Source: an uncultured Phycisphaerales bacterium (GTDB taxonomy: Bacteria; Planctomycetota; Phycisphaerae; WQYP01). Taken from it: DNA of 8,070 nucleotides. The position numbers and the translations under genes were made by a program. Each line of letters starts with the position of its first letter. Position 1 is the first letter of the stretch. The notes under the pieces are model-generated. The model searched no databases, was not told where the DNA came from, and saw only the letters and a program-made list of their open reading frames with translations. Location of the stretch: the NCBI GenBank assembly GCA_937901265.1, contig CALCHA010000099.1, forward strand, positions 1 to 8,070, read 5' to 3'. Positions 6,503-8,070 of this stretch are shown here, in pieces.

Positions 6503-8070
6503 TGGGATTGCTGGCACCGTTGTACATCGCGGGATTCGCGGCCATTGCCCTGCCGATCCTTTTTCACCTGATCCGCAAGTCGCCACAGGGCAAGGTGCAG
6601 TTCAGCTCGCTGATGTTCCTCCAGCCCTCGCCCCCGCGGCTGACCAAGCGTTCACGGCTCAGCAATCTGCTTCTGCTGCTGCTCCGCGCGGCCGCGTTCC
6701 TGCTGCTGGCGCTGGCCTTCGCTCGCCCGTTTCTGAACCACGGACCGGACCTCGACCTCTTCCACACCAGTGCCCGCCGCGTGGCGATTCTGCTGGATGT
6801 CTCGGCGAGCATGAAGCGTGCGGATCTCTGGCAGCAGGCGGTCGGCAAGGTGGACCAGGTCGTCGCGGAGGCGGGGCCGGGCGATGAAGTGGAACTGCTG
6901 GCCTTTGATGCCCACGCGCGGCCGGTGATGAGCTTCAAGGAGTGGGCGGGGAGCGATCCCGCGCAGCGTGCGGCACTCCTGCGCGGGCGGCTCAACGCCC
7001 TCGCGCCCACCTGGCTCGGCACGAACCTCGGGGAGGCGCTCGCCACCGCGGCGGAAGAAGTCAGCGAATCCCCGGCCGACTCCCCCGCCGCCACCCAGCC
7101 GGCCAATGATTCCAAGGTCGTGCGGCAGATCGTGCTGATCTCCGACATGCAGGAAGGCAGCCATCCGGAAACGCTGCAGGGCCGGCTCTGGCCGAAGGGG
7201 GTTCTGCTGGATGTGCGGGCGGTGGCGCTGAAGGAGGGCAACAACGCGGCGCTTTCGTGGGTGAAGCAGGAGACCGAGGGCGAGTCGCCCGCCGCCCCCA
7301 CGAGAGACTTGCGCGTGCGGGTGAGCAACGAAGAGGGAACCGCGGAGCAATTTGCGGTGGCGTGGGGGAATGACCGTGGCAGCATCGCGGCGACCGCGCC
7401 CGCCACCCAGGCGGCCTCGCAGGGAGCCCCCGCGGCGGGGCAGGCGGTGGCGGTAACAACGGGACGCTCGGTCATCATCGCCGTGAAACGACCGGCCGGT
7501 GCGGCGGGTCTGGCGGCGGACCGCCTGCTCCTCTCCGGCGACAACGAGCCTTTCGACAACGTGCTCTATGTCGCCCCGCCGCGCGCTGAGCATCTGACGG
7601 TCCTCTTCGCCGGTGCCGACCAGCCCAACGATCCCAACGGCCTGCTTTATTACCTGCGCAGCGTCTGGGCCGACACGGTTTTGCGGAAGGTCGCCTTCAC
7701 CGTCCGTGGCGCGGGGCAGGGACTCACGGCGGAGAACCTTGTCGGAGCGCGATTGCTGGTGATCGCCCGGCCGCTCGACGAGACGGAGCTTCAGGCGGCG
7801 CGCAATTATGCGGAAGCGGGCGGCGAAATCCTTCTGGTGATGCGCGATGAGGCCACCGGGAAGGCGGCCGCGCCGCTGCTGGGCCTGACCGCCGCGGCCA
7901 TCACGGAAGCCCCCGCCACGAACGTCTACGCCCTGATCGCCCGCGTCGATCTCAACAATGCCCTGTTCGCCCCCTTCGCGGAGGCACGCTTCGCGGACTT
8001 CACGAAAATTCATTTCTGGAAGCACCGCAACGTCGCCCTGGAAAAAGCCGACGATCTTGGCACCCCCGGG
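6502..8070 (+). CDS. BatA-type membrane protein with VWA domain, 3' end cut off by the window
   Basis: The first 523 codons of an envelope protein of the BatA/aerotolerance-regulator type. The N-terminus has the family's paired membrane segments (about 4-23 and 55-74) with the signature FHLIRKSPQGKVQFSSLMFL (21-40) between them and ARP (74-76) after the second. The VWA domain follows, with MIDAS residues D99-V-S101-A-S103, T174 and D215 (ISDMQEG), all intact. After it come a beta-rich section interrupted by an Ala/Thr/Gln-rich stretch (about 296-314) and, from about residue 364, an alternating strand-helix region (GARLLVIARP at 415, GGEILLVMRD at 440) that resembles the glutamine-amidotransferase-like domain often found in long BatA homologues; that last assignment is tentative. 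ATG 6502 overlaps the DUF58 stop codon, which implies translational coupling. The VWA domain, exposed outside the membrane, may bind proteins whose assembly MoxR influences. Confidence 0.93.
   Translation, partial: MGLLAPLYIAGFAAIALPILFHLIRKSPQGKVQFSSLMFLQPSPPRLTKRSRLSNLLLLLLRAAAFLLLALAFARPFLNHGPDLDLFHTSARRVAILLDVSASMKRADLWQQAVGKVDQVVAEAGPGDEVELLAFDAHARPVMSFKEWAGSDPAQRAALLRGRLNALAPTWLGTNLGEALATAAEEVSESPADSPAATQPANDSKVVRQIVLISDMQEGSHPETLQGRLWPKGVLLDVRAVALKEGNNAALSWVKQETEGESPAAPTRDLRVRVSNEEGTAEQFAVAWGNDRGSIAATAPATQAASQGAPAAGQAVAVTTGRSVIIAVKRPAGAAGLAADRLLLSGDNEPFDNVLYVAPPRAEHLTVLFAGADQPNDPNGLLYYLRSVWADTVLRKVAFTVRGAGQGLTAENLVGARLLVIARPLDETELQAARNYAEAGGEILLVMRDEATGKAAAPLLGLTAAAITEAPATNVYALIARVDLNNALFAPFAEARFADFTKIHFWKHRNVALEKADDLGTPG

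Noticed and set aside
6564..7559. Second long minus-strand frame (331 codons) opposite the BatA-type gene
   Set aside because: Ser/Ala/Arg-rich without domain signatures; it is antisense to a well-supported gene.
6652..8025. Open frame of 457 codons on the minus strand opposite the BatA-type gene
   Set aside because: Arg/Gly/Gln-rich with no motif. The plus-strand frame has paired membrane segments and a full MIDAS and is coupled to DUF58.

Overview
This is a GC-rich window with five protein-coding genes plus a sixth that is cut off at each edge being counted among them: six genes in total, all bacterial in style, with no rRNA, tRNA, CRISPR array or insertion sequence visible. The gene set (Tat-exported xanthine-dehydrogenase-type subunits, a secreted TPR/metallopeptidase, and a MoxR - DUF58 - BatA-like cluster), the iterated short intergenic repeats, and Ala/Thr/Pro tails of the 'ATQPA' kind suggest a member of the PVC group, perhaps a Phycisphaerae-like planctomycete. 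That placement is inference from gene style; no marker gene is present.

Left part (1-1616, minus strand): two genes of a molybdenum hydroxylase. The [2Fe-2S] subunit (987-1616) comes first in transcription order, with a twin-arginine signal and all eight cluster cysteines. The molybdopterin-binding large subunit (1-929) follows and runs off the left edge. Together they would form an exported oxidoreductase that takes electrons from a substrate at Mo and passes them through two [2Fe-2S] clusters. No FAD subunit is seen in the window.

Centre (1617-1832): a divergent intergenic region that carries a strong ribosome binding site and a weak promoter candidate for the minus-strand genes, and a small perfect dyad of unknown meaning.

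Right part (1833-8070, plus strand): a secreted protein of about 861 residues with TPRs on both sides of an HExxH...E metallopeptidase domain; then, 50 bases later, a MoxR AAA+ ATPase; then a DUF58 protein with a von Willebrand A-like metal site; then, overlapping by one base (TGATG), a membrane-anchored BatA-type VWA protein that runs off the right edge. MoxR ATPases are generally thought to act as chaperones on VWA partner proteins, so the last three genes probably work as one unit at the cell envelope. The peptidase gene is placed as if it belongs to the same transcription unit.

The most unusual non-coding feature is a family of 7-9 base iterated repeats built on GCACGAAG. It occurs twice (951-983 and 5480-5513), both times inside a putative operon just ahead of a gene that lacks a clear Shine-Dalgarno site. 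The second copy continues into a 7-base-periodic T/G-rich tract that ends exactly at the DUF58 start codon.
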